A DNA stretch of 64,000 bases from Ignelater luminosus (taxonomy: Eukaryota > Arthropoda > Insecta > Coleoptera > Elateridae), in NCBI GenBank assembly GCA_011009095.1, contig VTPC01008707.1:42362-106361 (forward strand), written 5' to 3'. The notes beneath the pieces are model-generated. The model worked only from the letters and a program-made list of their open reading frames with translations, was not told the origin of the DNA and did not search any database. This document shows positions 24,400 to 39,000 of the stretch, one piece after another. A program made the translations under genes and the position numbers. Numbering within the stretch: the first letter of the stretch is position 1; each line of letters begins with the position of its first letter.

Positions 24400-27300
24400 G
24401 CTTGGGTGGATGGTGGATTTCTGGTGTCCCAAAACCTAAAATTATAGTAGAATTAAAAGGAACCAATTCTGTTTTGCGTTGCCATCCATTTGAACACATC
24501 TGTCACGTACGAGCTGAGATGTAGATCAAAAAAGAAGTTAACTTGTCAGTAATTTATAAAACAATAATATACTAAAGAAAATCAGAAGCAACTAACAATA
24601 TGCAAATTTATAATTTCTGCAGCAATTAGACCATGAAACATTTATTTTAAATTAAGGTAGTTTAGGTTTGTTAAATAAGTTCTTAGAGCATTACAATAAT
24701 ATCAGAAATATTAGCTTAATAAACCTCTTTTGAGCGATGGTATAAAAATACTAGTTTTTTTATATCTCCCGGAGAGGTTAGAAAAAGCCCAACGCATCAG
24801 CCTGAATTTCTAAGAAGAGGTCAAACCAGACACTTAATAATCAAATCGAGATAAGCCTACAGATTGTTATGTTTGCTTTAAACCAACTGAGTTTCAATAT
24901 TATGAACATCGCAAACTACTGTGTACGTTCCGACAAACATGCAACTTCTCCATAAATCTAGGCCGCGTACACACCGAGATTTCAACGCAAACCAACTAAA
25001 CATCAATGCATGTGCTGTTGGCGTATTGAACAGGGGGAAGTTTGAAAGCGCTCGAAACTTGCTCTCGCGGAAATTTTATTTAAAATGTCGAGCAGCGACA
25101 GCGAGTGCAGGGTTTATAATTTTGTATTCTTTACTTTAGGAAAAGAATAAGAAAAAAACACAACCTAGGCGTTGGTGGATAACAACACTGTTTAAGAATA
25201 ACAGTTTTTACAGTGAAACTCATTTATTGTATCTGTGCGACGTAGACACCATTATATACATACAAAATTTTAAGGTACTAAACAAACCTTGTACAGACCA
25301 AATCAAACTTGCTTTAATGTATGAAATGAAAGGCCAACGCCAACCTTGAAACCGTTTGGCCATGCTTTTTCCAACACTTCTAAATTTTTAATCACATATT
25401 TTTTTTGTTTGCCTTGGAACCTCGACCTGTACTCTCCCTAAGCAAATATAGAATTTTTGTAGCCGCTTTGCGATGGCACATGAGATTAACTCTTTAATTG
25501 GGTCGAACAGTTTATTAAAATCGGCTTCAAAAACCACCTTTAAAATTCTATTCACTAAGCAAATTAAATAACTTCCTTTAAAAGTTTTATTTAGAATTTT
25601 CTTTCAAGGACTTCTAGTAAAAAAGCTGAACCCGCAAAAAAATCAAAAAGAGATTAGAGAATTCTGATTTGAAGAAACTGGAAATAAAAAACTTACCAAT
25701 GATATTAATCGGCTTTTCGGGGAATTGCTATTTAACAGCATAACAGTATAAAACTCCAATTAAAAAATTTTTTTATCTCAAGCAACTCAATTACGATTGG
25801 TCTACTCATGAGTTCTTACAATAATTTGGTAATCACTGATTTGACTACGTGTGTGATATATCGTTGCTTTAGAGCAAAAGTATTCCAAGTTTATTAAAAT
25901 TAAACTTAAAACTCATCACTCTCTTTATTTTTGATATGAATATAAAAGGAATCCGTGACCTGGTTAGTTGCTTTCTTTACAAGCCAGAAGATCATCCATA
26001 GAAAATAATTGTCTACTATAGAATTTAATACTTTACGTCTATTATCAAAATCACAAAAATAAGATTCCCAACCATTTGCTGAGCAGTCTTGATATAAAGA
26101 AGCAACTTGTCGAGATGTAACTGAGATATTCTTTCCATGTTTAAGTGAGAACTCCAAATTTCTCTATTCTTAAGGTTATTAGAAGCAGCGAAAGCTTTTT
26201 GTTTGAAACATATCTCATACGTGTTCTGCACAGGTCATGATTTTGAAAGGTATTTGTCACGTATGCACGAGTATGGTCGTCTGCATACAGACAAGATTCT
26301 TCCCTACGTAAGGTAAGACAGTTAATAAACTGAAGAATATTCTCCTTACATCGAAAAGAGATCAGTTTTTCCATCTGCACTTACCAAACCATCGCATTTT
26401 TTCTTTCACAGCTGTAGACTTCTTAAACGTTTCCAAATCTGATTGCTTTCTAGTTTTTCTTTAGATACTTCCTTTTCTTCAATCTGAACACAGAGCAAAC
26501 CAACGTTGATCAGAAAGCAATACCTTTTCGCATTGCAAGTTCTTGTAAAAAGTAATAAAGTGTTGTATCTAACAAGGTCCCTCAAAACGATTACCTGGAC
26601 TGAGGAACCTTTTAGACCTTAAGGTACTTTAATAGCAAGTAATTCATTACTGCAGTTTTTCTTGACACAGTTATAGCACCATGCGTATTTTCAGACTGTA
26701 GACGTAATTAAGGTAAAGTTGCAGTTGGAGTTCTTCATGCCAAAAGTTGCAAATAACGGTTTTATTGTAAAGTATTAAACAAAAACGGCCTGAATGAAGC
26801 TTTTTAACATAATACCATTTAAAATATTGATATACGTAGGCAAAGTTGCATGTTCATCTCAGTAATTCCACTTTCAAGCACTCCTACTGCTCTATTTAAA
26901 TGATGCATTTCCTTGCGTTTAGTGTAGTAACTGATAACCGTCATTTCCAAAGCATACCAGCCTACTATTCATTTTAAACGCTTAACGCAGACCCATGTTC
27001 GGCTATTTATATAATTTATAAAGTGTTAACGTGATTTTATGTACTGCCCTTAAGTCATACAAAGTTTATTCAAACTTGTCAATATCAATCACATTTTGTG
27101 GCAGCTACAATAGTAATCAACAATACCCTTAGACTTTTACAATATGTTTGGTTTCTAATGCTCAGAACTCAATGGGTCATGTCTGATATAAAGGAAGAGT
27201 TATTTTAATGCCAAATTCCTTTCTCTGTTCTAAAAGTTCACGTTTTATTAGTTAAATTAATTGAAAAAAAATTTTTCACTTAGATTGTAAAACGAAAAAC

Positions 27301-30300
27301 AAAAATATTTCGAGGTCCTGATGCAAAAACTTACCTTTCAACACAAAATTCAGGTGCCTTCTGGCCAGCTCGGTGTATCTGAGACGGGTGGGTTTAACGA
27401 TAATACCTAATTCTCAGCTTAAAATGAAAAGAAAATTAGAAAATTAGATTGAATTAATGGGCGCAAATGACGGTAGATCAGTTCTTGTAATGCAGGCTCC
27501 GCCATAAACCATCAGCAGCAAGGATGTCGGTATATTTCTAAGATTGATAATTAGTTTTGTTTATTATTGTTCTTGAAAAAGACGCACTTTCATAAAATTA
27601 AAATAACAAATGGGTCAGACTTAGTAGCAAAAGCAAAACAAAACATATAAACGCAAAATTAATTTTTAATTTGCATTGTATGCAAACTATTATTCTGAAT
27701 CCGCTGTATAAGATTAAAATTTAAAAAAGCAATAATTAAAGTGTTGGCGCTAACAGATCTATGTTCTGAAACAGCGAACGGATCAGGTAACGTTAGGTCC
27801 GTAGGCTAGAGTCTCACGTTTGGAGACTTAGACTTCGTGTTTGTGAGGAATGTTTGCGTTTGCAGACCCTAGAAGTTGGTCACCCCGAAGTGTAGGTGTC
27901 AGAAAAAGATTAAAAATAATAGACACCAGAAATAGTCCGACATCGCAATAGTTAGTTACTATGGTAGTAGAGTGTCTAATGGAGAAAGAGCTTAAGGTTA
28001 ATGATAACATTAAAGACGGATAATATCTTGAAATTACTGTAAAGTAATTAGAGGAGGCAATCATTATAGCCAACAACAAAAATTGCCTTCGAATCGAAAG
28101 AAACGTATCCAATACGTTGAGTGGGACGAGAACCTCTTTGAAAAGAGAAAAACAATACGCAAATTGGTCGGCAGGAAAAAACATAAGGAAAGTCAAAAAG
28201 GAATTCCTGGAGAAGTCACTTTCGAAAAAGAGCAGAAAGTCATTATGACTGTGGAAGTTTCAACAGGTGGCTACAGAAAGTGCATATTAATAAGCACCAT
28301 ACAAAACTAAATTGAGTAGTTGCAAATCATATCAGTGCTTCATTTAGTATTAATAGTTGTACAAGGAAGTAAACATTTTTTGACATACTTTAGTAATCTG
28401 TCTTTTTTCTCCATAACATAATATCCAAAGACAAAATATTTCTGCCCAAGTCTATGTAGATCTTGAAAGTCTCTGAGAACATTTTAGAAAAATTCTTAAC
28501 AGAAATGAAATATGCTATTATTTTAGTGTATATTTTCCTGATCTTGATATAAGTATTTGCAAAATATCAATACTCCAAGAACAATGCAAAGAACTAATAC
28601 AATTTGTTGTCCCGTATTGTTTTGACCAAATGGAGTTAGTTTGGTTTAAGGGTTTCAATTAAATTTTGTGCATGAAGTTCTAGCACCTGAGATTTTTATA
28701 TACTTTGAGCCGACTGCATTCTATTAATTCCCAAGCATAAAGATAACCGTCTCTTCAAAGAACAAAAAGGTTTAAGACTTTCTCAATAGACTTGATAGAT
28801 CTTGGCCGAAAGCGCGATAATAAGGGCGCCCGCTTAGATAAAGTCTGTTCCAGCACTGTACAAAGCACTGACATAAAGTAGTTTCAAAAGTCTTCAAGTA
28901 CATACTGTTATTACTTCAACTACTGTGCTACTTTTTAAAATGAATGCTTGATACTTTTGAAATTGTTCTTGGTTCTCTTTTAGTAATTTATGTGAAATTT
29001 AACACTCTCAGAGTGCTGCAAACACTTAACGAGTGCTCTAATACCTTAAAAAAGGTCTTGCAAGTTTTGTTTTTAAATTTTTAAGATCTCAGTTTACCAA
29101 GTGTGAACTTGAAAAACGTTTTCTTGATACATGCATTTCACGGCCCAAGTGAAACCCTTTACGTCGTCAGCCGTCGCTGCGATTGAAGAAAAAGCAAGCG
29201 TCGCGGAATCAGACCTTTGCTTCACTTATTTGAAACACCAGTTAATGGTGTATATCTTTTAATTAAATTTAATGAAGACAAGTAGTTTCATAAGGACTTG
29301 AAGCACATTCATAAGCGTTTGAGGTACTTGTCAGCATTTCAAACACTACCAAAAGGTTTCTATAAGCACTGAGTACATTGTGCTTCGTAGTCAAGACTGT
29401 AATTTTGAGTATTTGGTAATAAATGCTTTAAATATCTAATTAAGTAATTACTGTTTTTGGTATTTGAAGCATTTTGCCTCAGGGCTTTGTTTAGCACTGG
29501 TGTGTACAGTCAGAATTGCTTACAGCTTTAAAATGCACGCTGAGCGGTTTAACTGTCAAAATAGATTCCTCCGAAATGATAAACAGACTAACCAAAGTGT
29601 AAATCGTGACGAAGCAACTTTGTCATGATAAACACATAAAGGTTTAGGTTTATAGTATAGATGATTGCTAAAGAATTGGGATAGATATGTCACTTCAACC
29701 GTCATGAACGTTATTTGGAAGTCCAAAGAACTGAACTGCTTCCAGATAAGAAAGTAATCGGAGCTTCAGACTTATAAAGTCAAGTTGCCTCTGCTGTGGG
29801 ATGTTGTACAAAAACATTGGACGAAGACACGGGTCAGGAAGCTGTACGCCGCCGACTTGATCAGGGATTTTTGACTGTGTCATAAGGGACGATCAAGACC
29901 GACTTTTTGTAGATTATCTGCTCAAGAATTTCTCCCCGCAAAGGATTCGATGGTAATTCTGATAAAGAAAGGCTAGAAAAATATCATCGAGTTAGTATTA
30001 TCACAAAAGCCACGATCAATGGAAATGTTCACAAGGAAGTTTTTGTAAGCGCAAATGAAGCCCCACAAGGTGTCTAAAAATTATAATCTCCAATGGACTT
30101 GTTACTGCTTCAATAAAAACTAGCTAAGGTACATAAATAGAGTTTCTTTTTTTTTGCTTCTAGGATCGTTATCGTTTCGATGAGAGTTTCAATTGTAACT
30201 CATTTAAAATTGATTTAACTTGAAATAGCTCGTTGGTTAGTTACTTACTGTCTATAACATTGACATTAAAGATGCGTTTGGATATATCTAAGTTGATCTT

Positions 30301-33015
30301 ACAGTTAGAGTTTTTACATACATGGCATACGTGGGATACATAATGTATATTGACAAAAGTGTGTTTTACCCTTCGATGATAATTATTTCAATCACTTCAT
30401 TACATCAGTAAATATAATTAATGGGATTGCAATATTTGAAGCGTAAATGATTTAATGGACAGCGGATTGTTCTAACGAGAGTTAAATAGGATTTTTACTG
30501 TTTCAAAATATTTCTGATTGTTTATTTTTCAGCTTGCTTCCATTTCATTTTTAATTGTTCTCGTTTGTAATTATACCCTTTTAGTATAATGACCTACCTT
30601 CTAGTATGGATGGTGGTTTGAATCACTTGCCCTATTTGAAATTATCTCTGCTGTTGTGTCAACAATTAAAATTTTTAATTTTATCTCTTTATGAAGCTTA
30701 AGGAAAATCTTCGTCAAGTTAAAACGTATAATGAAATTTTCCCGACACAAATATAATAATCTCATAAATCCAAAACTGTCAAGTTGAAATACTTTTAATG
30801 TTGTATCCTTGTAATAGTAGGTGTTATCATGGGAAACCAGATAATGTCAGAATACTAAAAATAAAATTATATGCCTAAAGTAAAAAAAAACAGAATATCA
30901 CCTTTTTAATTATTATTTTAGTGAGTAACTTAATATTTTTACATTTATTCTTTTATGCACATCTCATTTTTTAGATCGTTGCTATTTACAACATGAATTT
31001 TTTTAAGGGCAATAGATACAATTGATAAAGCCAAATATTTCTGGAGTTGACATTTTACAAATCGCCCCTAGAAGAATGTTAATGCAAAGTGCTAATTTTG
31101 AAATTCTCTATTGGAGAATCACGCGGTTAATGTTTCGAGTAATGGAAAAATTAATTAAACCCAAAAGTTGGTTTTTATAAATCGAATTCATTAAAAGCAA
31201 ATTTTCTCTGGCGAGGTTTTTACAAGAAATTAGTTCTGTTTATATGAACTCTTGTAATTTGCGCAAATAATAAAAAATAAAAGTTTTGTTCTTCCCGTCA
31301 TTTTGTTTAACTTGGAACCCATTTACGACTCTCATTAGTATGTAGTTTGCCAATAATAACTCGCTGTTATGTTTAAAGCACGTCTCTGTTAAAGCAACAA
31401 TATCATCGCATGAGTTAGTTGCAGCTTTACTTTTAAATTATTACAACATTGTGACTTTTAGTTAACAATAAGTCTTGGGTATATTGCAGCCCAATCGGTT
31501 AATCTTGACGATTTTTTTCATATTGTGGCACAGGATATTACATACATCTCATAATGATGACTAGAAATGGTTATACTTAGTTTTGGTTTTGGAAAGTTTT
31601 GTTCTTCTGATGAATACCGAACTAACAGTTAAATGGAAAATAAATTAAACTCAAAGTTTACACGGGAAATAATAAATAATCCACCAAACTAAAACACAAA
31701 TAGGAATGAAGTACAAAAGTTTATTAACGTCAAAACTTTATGGGTACAAGATGCACAGATATGAGACTTTGAATGCCTTAAATTTCTTGCTATCCTCAAA
31801 CATAATCAGAACTTACTTCTTCTTAATATTCATTAATTTCTTCTTTTTATTATTACTAGCTAAGACTCTCAGCGTTTACTAATTAAAGATAACTGAACAT
31901 AACTTTGTTTTTCGAGCACACTAAGATAACAAAATGAATGTTTTCCATTAAATCAAATTTTTATCGCTTAAATGTGTAAAGAATAATTAAAAGTGACTTC
32001 CTCATTTAACCTTCAGCACCCTCCTAAAATCGTTCCTGAAACTTGGCTTCGATATAATCTCTTTTCATCAAGAAATCCGTAGCTAGTAATTATTATAGGC
32101 ACGCGCTGGGCACGAATGTAATAAAAAAGTTTAAAGCAGCTGAATTTAAAGCAGATTTATGTGCAAGACATTTTTTTTAGAAAAAATATTTTCTAAATAA
32201 GAAGATTTAGAAATTCAATTTCAAAAAGTTATTAATTTTTCTTTTTCACTTTTAGTGCAAATCATTAATGAATAAAAAAGATGGTTCTGGATTTTAATAC
32301 TTATAACCGCACGTGCAGAAGCTTAACAATTTTTAAAGCTGACTTAACTTTGCTTTTACCTTCCTTTTCTTTTCTCTGAGGCAGTTTATTAATTTTAATA
32401 ACATCTTTATTGGGCTTCTCTTAGACATCTTTTCACGGGACTAAATTAATTTCTAGATAATTGAAATTTCCAAGTTTTGAGCTCTTATAGTAGAGAGGTA
32501 TTAATTAGTTATAGTAATACCAGATAATATGTAATACAAGCTGTAGTATAGTTGTATTAAAAAACTTTCGCGTTCCCAATTTCAATCGAAACAAGATAGC
32601 ACAGTAATCCGTCTATTGAACAACCTGTAAATAAGTAGCTTAAAGAGCAACTAAAACAAAAAAGATCTGAAAACTGATAATGATGATTGCATACAAAGTG
32701 CCATCATCATTTTTAATATCTAAATCAATACTGATACTGACACATGCTACCTTTACTACATTTTTAATTTTGTACTAAATAAAGACATTCGATTAACAAC
32801 ACCTAAACTACAAATAAAAATTATATCAAGCATATTAGGTACAAATTTTTAAATTAAGCTTGCAAGCAAGCCGAAAATGAAATTTATTAAAAGAATACAA
32901 GAGATAAAAGCTTTTCGAAATGTAGAACTTACGGTAAATATTAATCAAATGTGACCATCATTACCATTTAACCGAAACTAAAGTTGTTGTTTACACCTTA
33001 TTCTTGCCTTTACAA
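24400..33015. other. long AT-rich stretch with no assigned gene
   Basis: Nothing firm. There is a promoter-like GC-rich patch before ATG 25085 (MSSSDSECR then stops). Three overlapping minus frames at 25906-26380 look like decayed coding DNA of unknown family. A 75-codon basic frame lies at 28083-28310 (plus). CACTT/AAGTG-rich DNA lies between 28.68 and 29.48 kb, and GC-richer debris at 29.65-29.95 kb. Confidence 0.5.
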
Positions 33016-33019
33016 ATGA

Positions 33020-36000
33020 AAAATTTAATTTCCGGATCACAAGTCGAATTTTGGACAAATAATCAAATCATCAAGTGCGACACGTGGATTTGTCACGTCT
33101 TCTAATCGCCCACGATTAATCCCACGTATAATCTAAACGGCCCGGCGGGACTAAGCTTCAACATTGTTCTTAGGTTTCTGAACCAAAAGAATTTAATTTT
33201 CGGCTGCAACCCTAATTTGAGTTTGTAAGGCATCCTAAAATTAAGGAAATTATAATCAATTAAAACTGAACGGTGTCATTTGACCAAATTATTTCAGCAA
33301 GGAACAAAAAGAGAATTTAGTATACAAGGGATTTATTACTCCAGCATAAATGAAATCTTAAAACAGAATTCAAGACAAACCATCCATGCTATTCAATTTT
33401 ACTGTGAGAGAACCTCAAGTTCCGAAACCATGAGACTGTTCGTCTTGTGCCGTTACTTCTTGAAGTAGCTATCACAAATGCCTTCCTGTGTGTGATCTGG
33501 CTCCACCCAAAAGCCGATTAGAAGTGACAAATTCCTTCCTTAAATTTCGCTTACGACACTTAAGTCCTATTAAAATAGGAACAAAAGAATTACATCATCT
33601 CTCTTTACGACTAAAATTTGTGAATGTTAGTTGCTGTAACGTCTGTCGAAAACCTTCCCAACAAAGAAACAATCCGTTGCTTACACTTAAATCAACAGGA
33701 CACAATACAGGTAATTTAAACGACGCTGACGGAATTAGGCTTCAACCTTGTTCTTGCGTATCTAAACCAGAAGAATTCAATTTCCGGTCAAACTTTGAAT
33801 AAATAGCAAATTAGCAAGCGCTACACGTAAACTCCATAATGCTCCAAATTCTACTAGTAAACTGGGCAACGCGACAGGACTAAGTTTCAACCTTGTTCTT
33901 GCGTCTTTAGCAAAAAAATTCAACCCAAACTTTAAATAAACAATCAACAAATCAAATCTAATCGAATCAATAAGCACCATCCGCGATTTGTTGCATACAA
34001 AATCTATTGTATAATTCTTAAAATTAAACAAATTTTAAATTGAGTGTTCTCAACTGACTAAATTAATGCAGCAAAGAACAAAGTCAGAATTTAGTAATCG
34101 AAATTGTTTATATCTAATTAAGATTATCCAGCAATGCATTACCCTAACATAAACGAAATCTTAAAATTATTAGACAAACAGAATAAAAGCAAAACCATCC
34201 ATGTTATTTAATTTTACTCTGAAAGAACTTCAAGTTCCAAAAATGTAATTTTTTGTCTTATCGCGTTACCCCTTAAAGTAACAATCACAAACGTCTTTCT
34301 GTGCGTAATTTGATTTTACCCAAAGTTCTGCCCTAAATTCTACTCACGACAGTTAGGTCGCCTGAACGTAAAAACAAAGGAATTACATCACTACTCTTTA
34401 AAATTAGAACTGCTGAACTCTGGTTCCCGTAATTTCTGTAGAAAACCTGCTCAAGGAAAAAGTAGTTCGCTGCTCATGCTGAAGTCAACAACGCAAACAA
34501 AATTAAATGACGCCGACAAGACCAAGCTTTAATCTTGCTCTTACGTTTCTAAACCAGAAGAATACAATTTTCCGTTCAAAGATAAAATTTTGGACAAAAT
34601 CGCGTCACCAGTAATTTGTCGCTTATTCTTAATGCCCTGGAGCCCAACAATAAAATACGAAACTTGACGGGACTAAGCTTCAACCTCGCTGTTGCGTTTC
34701 CAAACAAAAAGAATCCAATTTCTAGCCGCAACTCAAATTTATCGCGCAGCAAATCTATGCTTCCTATAATTAACCAAATTCTAATCATTTCAAAATTGAA
34801 CGTCTGAATTCACTAAATTAATTCGACAGGAAACAAAAAGAGAATTTAGTAACTAAAATTGTTTATATCCAGAACAATTTATCCATGAAATTACTATTTT
34901 AACATAAATTAAATGTTGAGGCTATTAGACAAACAGAAATAGAGTGAAACCACCCTATTGTCTAAATTTACTTTGAAAGAACCTCAGCTGTTTAAAACAA
35001 TAAAAATTTGTGCCTTATGGCATTGCGTTATTGTTAGAAGTAACAATCCCAAAAGGTCTCTCTGTATGGAAAGTTACAAATCTCTACGCTAACTTTGTTC
35101 ACAACAGTTAGATCGTCTTAACGTAAAAACATGGGAATTACATCACCACTGTTTACGATTAGAATTGATTTGCTTTAATTTCTGCAACTTCTGGAGAAAA
35201 CCTTTTCAAGGAAAAAATAATTTGCTGCTTGCAGTTAAATCAAGAACATAAAATACGAGTAATCTAAACAACGCCGACAGGACCTTCAACCTTGTTCTTC
35301 CTTTTTTTCATAAAGAAAATTCGAATTTTGGTGTATAATTCAAACTTTGGATAAACAATCAAGACAAACCAAATAAATAAGCGTCACCGGAGATTTGTTG
35401 CATAACAAGCCTGTAATTCCTAAAATTAAACAAATTTAATGCAATTCAACGAACTATTACTCTACCATAAATTACATCCTAAGATTAATAGACAAACAAA
35501 GTTAAAGCTAAATCAGTTATTTTATTCTACTCTGAAAAAGTCTGAACTGTACAAAACAGTGAGATTTCTCGTCTTGTGACATCCTTTTCCTAAATATTGC
35601 GCGCGGCAGTTAGGTCATCTTAATGTAAGCACAAAGGAATTACATTCCTTCTCTTTACAAATAGAATTGCCAAATTATACTTGTAGTAACTTCTTTAAAA
35701 AACCTCAACAAATAAACAGTTTGTTGCTTACACTTTGACACTTAGATCAGCAATACAAAGGAACTAAACTTCTACTTTATTCTTGCATTTCTAAACCAAA
35801 AGGATTTAATCTTCCGGCCATAAGTCAAATTTTGGATACAGAAGCACATTAGTAAGCGCCACATGTGAACTTGGCGTCTTCTCAATGCCCTAGACCTAAC
35901 CAGTAAACTAGACAACGCCACAGGACTAACTCACAACCTTGTTCTTGTGTTTCTAAACGAAAATAATTTAATTTCCAGGCTGCAATTCAAATTTTGAATA

Positions 36001-39000
36001 AAAAATAAAATCAATAAGCACAATTTCTAGACTTAAAAAGATTCTAAACAATTCTAAATTAAATGTCTTCAATTGACTAAATTAATTCAGTGAGAAACAA
36101 AAAGAGAATTAGTAATCGAAATTGTTTATATTCAATTAAATTTTTCCGGCGTGCTGTATTATTCTGACATAAACGTAATCTTAAAAGTGTTGTTAGAATT
36201 AAAGTGAAATCATCCATGTTATTTAATTTTATTCTGAAAGAACCTCAACTGTACAGTGTGGTCCAATTTCGATGGGATTAAATGGGTAACTTTCTTATTA
36301 GTGCAGATAAATAAAAACGGCTTAGGTACTCGTGACCCCTTTTTTATGCTTATTCCATTACCGTTGCCAGAAATAAACTATCGTCTTTTGCTTTTTCGCT
36401 AGAGAGAAAAAGTGAAAAATGGCCGATTTCTTTAGTTTCTTGAATAATCCATTTAAAAAACTCAACTTTGAGTTATAGCGCAGTTATGGAAAGGGCTAGA
36501 AACGAAAGACTGGTGGCATTGAATGCTACGTTAAAAAGTACCTCAACAATGTTAAAATGATTTTGTTGTAGCTTCGAAAATAAAGAAGTTACAGCAAATT
36601 GAAGAAATCAGTCCATTTAAAAAATTCAACTTTGACTTACAGCGCAGTTATGGCAAAGGCTAGAACACAGCGAGTGACGGCATTGAATTTTATGTTAACG
36701 AGTGCCTAAACAGTGCTAAAATTATTTTGTTGTAGCTTCAAAAATAAAGGAGTTACAGCAAACCAAAGGAATCAGCCATTTTTCATTTTTTCTCTATAGG
36801 GAAAAAAGACGGCAGCTTATTTCTGGCAACGGTAATGGAATAAGCATGAAAAGAGGTCACGAGTACCTAAGCCGTTTCTATTTATCTGCGCTAATAAAAA
36901 AGTTGCTCATTTAATCCCATTGAAATTAAACCATCCTGTGCAAAACAATGAGACATTTCGTCTTCTGGCGTTACATCTTGAAGCAACGATCGCAAACTCT
37001 CTCTAAGCGTGGTCTGATTTCACCTGAAATCTACTGCAAGTAACGAATTTCCACCCTGAACTTTGCACACGACAGTTAGGCCATCTGAACATTAAAACAA
37101 AGAAATTACATTACCAATCTTTAGGATTAGAATTGCTAAATTCTACCTATTATAACCTGTGTGCAAAACTTCAATAAGAAAACATATTGTTGCTTACACT
37201 TACAACAACAATACAAATTGGGACTAAGCTTCAATCTTGTTCTTGTGTTTCTAAACTAAAAAAATCAATTTCCGGTTCAGATTTTGAAAACAAAAGTACA
37301 TTAATAAGATCTACACGTGAACTTGTTGAGTTTGTTTAATGCCCCAGATCCTACGAGTCAACTATACAACACAACGAGATTCAACTTCAACCTTCTTCTT
37401 GCGTATCTAAATAAAAAAAAGTTTAATTTCGGGGCCGTAATTTAAGTTTTGTATAAAAAATTAAATAAAGTCGTGGATTTGTCGCGTATAAAATTTATAA
37501 TTCTTTAAATTATACAAATTTGAAGCAATCCAGAATTGAGTGTTTTCAATTGCCTAAATTAAGTTAACAAAAAACAAGAAAAACATTATTGACCCAAATT
37601 GTTTGTATTCAATAACATTTCTTCAGCGGTCTATTACTCGGATATAGACGAAATCTTAGGAATATTAGAATTAAAGTGAAATCATTCATACCATTTAATT
37701 TTACTCTGAAAGAATCTCAACTATCTAAAACTATCACAATTTTCTTCTTGTCGCGTTACTCCTTGAAGTAACAATCACAAACGCTTTCTTGTGCGTAATC
37801 TTCTGACTTTACTCAAAATCCGAATCCCTTGCCTAAATTTCTCACGACGATTAGGTCATCTTAAGACAAGAACAAAGGAATTACATCACCAAGAATTCTA
37901 CTTGCTGTAACTTCTGTAGAAGACTTTCTCAATAAATAAACAATTTGTTGCTTACGCTGAAATCAACAATGCAAACTGCGAATAAATTAAACGACACTGA
38001 GGTAACTAAGATTTGACCTTCTTTTTGCATTTCTAAGAAAATTTAGTTTCCGCGCTTCAATTCAAACTTAAAAAGCCAAATCAATAGCGCCATTCGCAGA
38101 TTTGTCGTGTACAAAATCTATAATTCCTTAAATTCAACAAATTCTATTTAATTTAGATTTGAGGGTTTTTAATTGACAATTAATTTTAGATAATTTGGCA
38201 ATCGAGATTGTTTATATCCAATAAAATTGTTCCAGCGATCAATTACTCTAACATGAATAAACCTTCGAAACTATTAGACACACAAAATTAAACTGAAACC
38301 ATCGATGTTGAATTTTATTTTGAAAGAACCTCAACTGTCCAAAACAATGAAGATGTTTTGTGATGTTACTTCTTAAAATAGCAATTGCAAAAGCCTCTCT
38401 GTGCGTGGTCTGATTTCACCAGAAATCCGATGAGAAGTGTCTAATCGCTAACCTAAATTAGTGCACAATAGTTAGGTCGTCTTAACATAAAAACAGGGGA
38501 ATTACATAACCTCTCTTTAGAACTAGAACTGATGAACTTTAGTTCCGTAACTTTTGTAAAAAACCTTTTCAACGAAACAATAAACAAAATACAACTAATG
38601 AAACTAAGCTTCAACCTTGTTCTTGCTTTTCTAATAAAAAAAAAATAAATTCTTGGTCCACAAGTCAAATCTTAAATAAATTAAATAAACTAATAAATGC
38701 TAAACGCAAACTTGTCGCTTTTTCTTAATGCACTAGATACTATCAGTAAACTGGGCAATGCGACAGGATTAAGTTTCAACATTGTTCTTGCTTTTTTAAA
38801 TTAGAAGATTCAATTTTCCGTCCATAATTCAAATTTTGGATAAAAAGTCAAGCCAAATCAAATCAATAAGCGCCACTCGTGATTGAATGTTCTCACTTGA
38901 CTAAATTAATTCAGCATGAAACAAAAACAGAAATTAGCAATCGAGATTTTTTATATCCAATAAAATTTATACAGTGATCCATAGCATATATGAAACTTTA

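Noticed and set aside
25906-26380. Three overlapping minus frames suggesting a decayed receptor or transposon gene
   Set aside because: No motif of any family could be recognised; LYADDH is only superficially like an RT box and its context does not fit.
28083-28310. 75-codon basic plus frame
   Set aside because: Low-complexity Lys/Arg/Glu composition and no family resemblance; probably chance openness in A-rich DNA.
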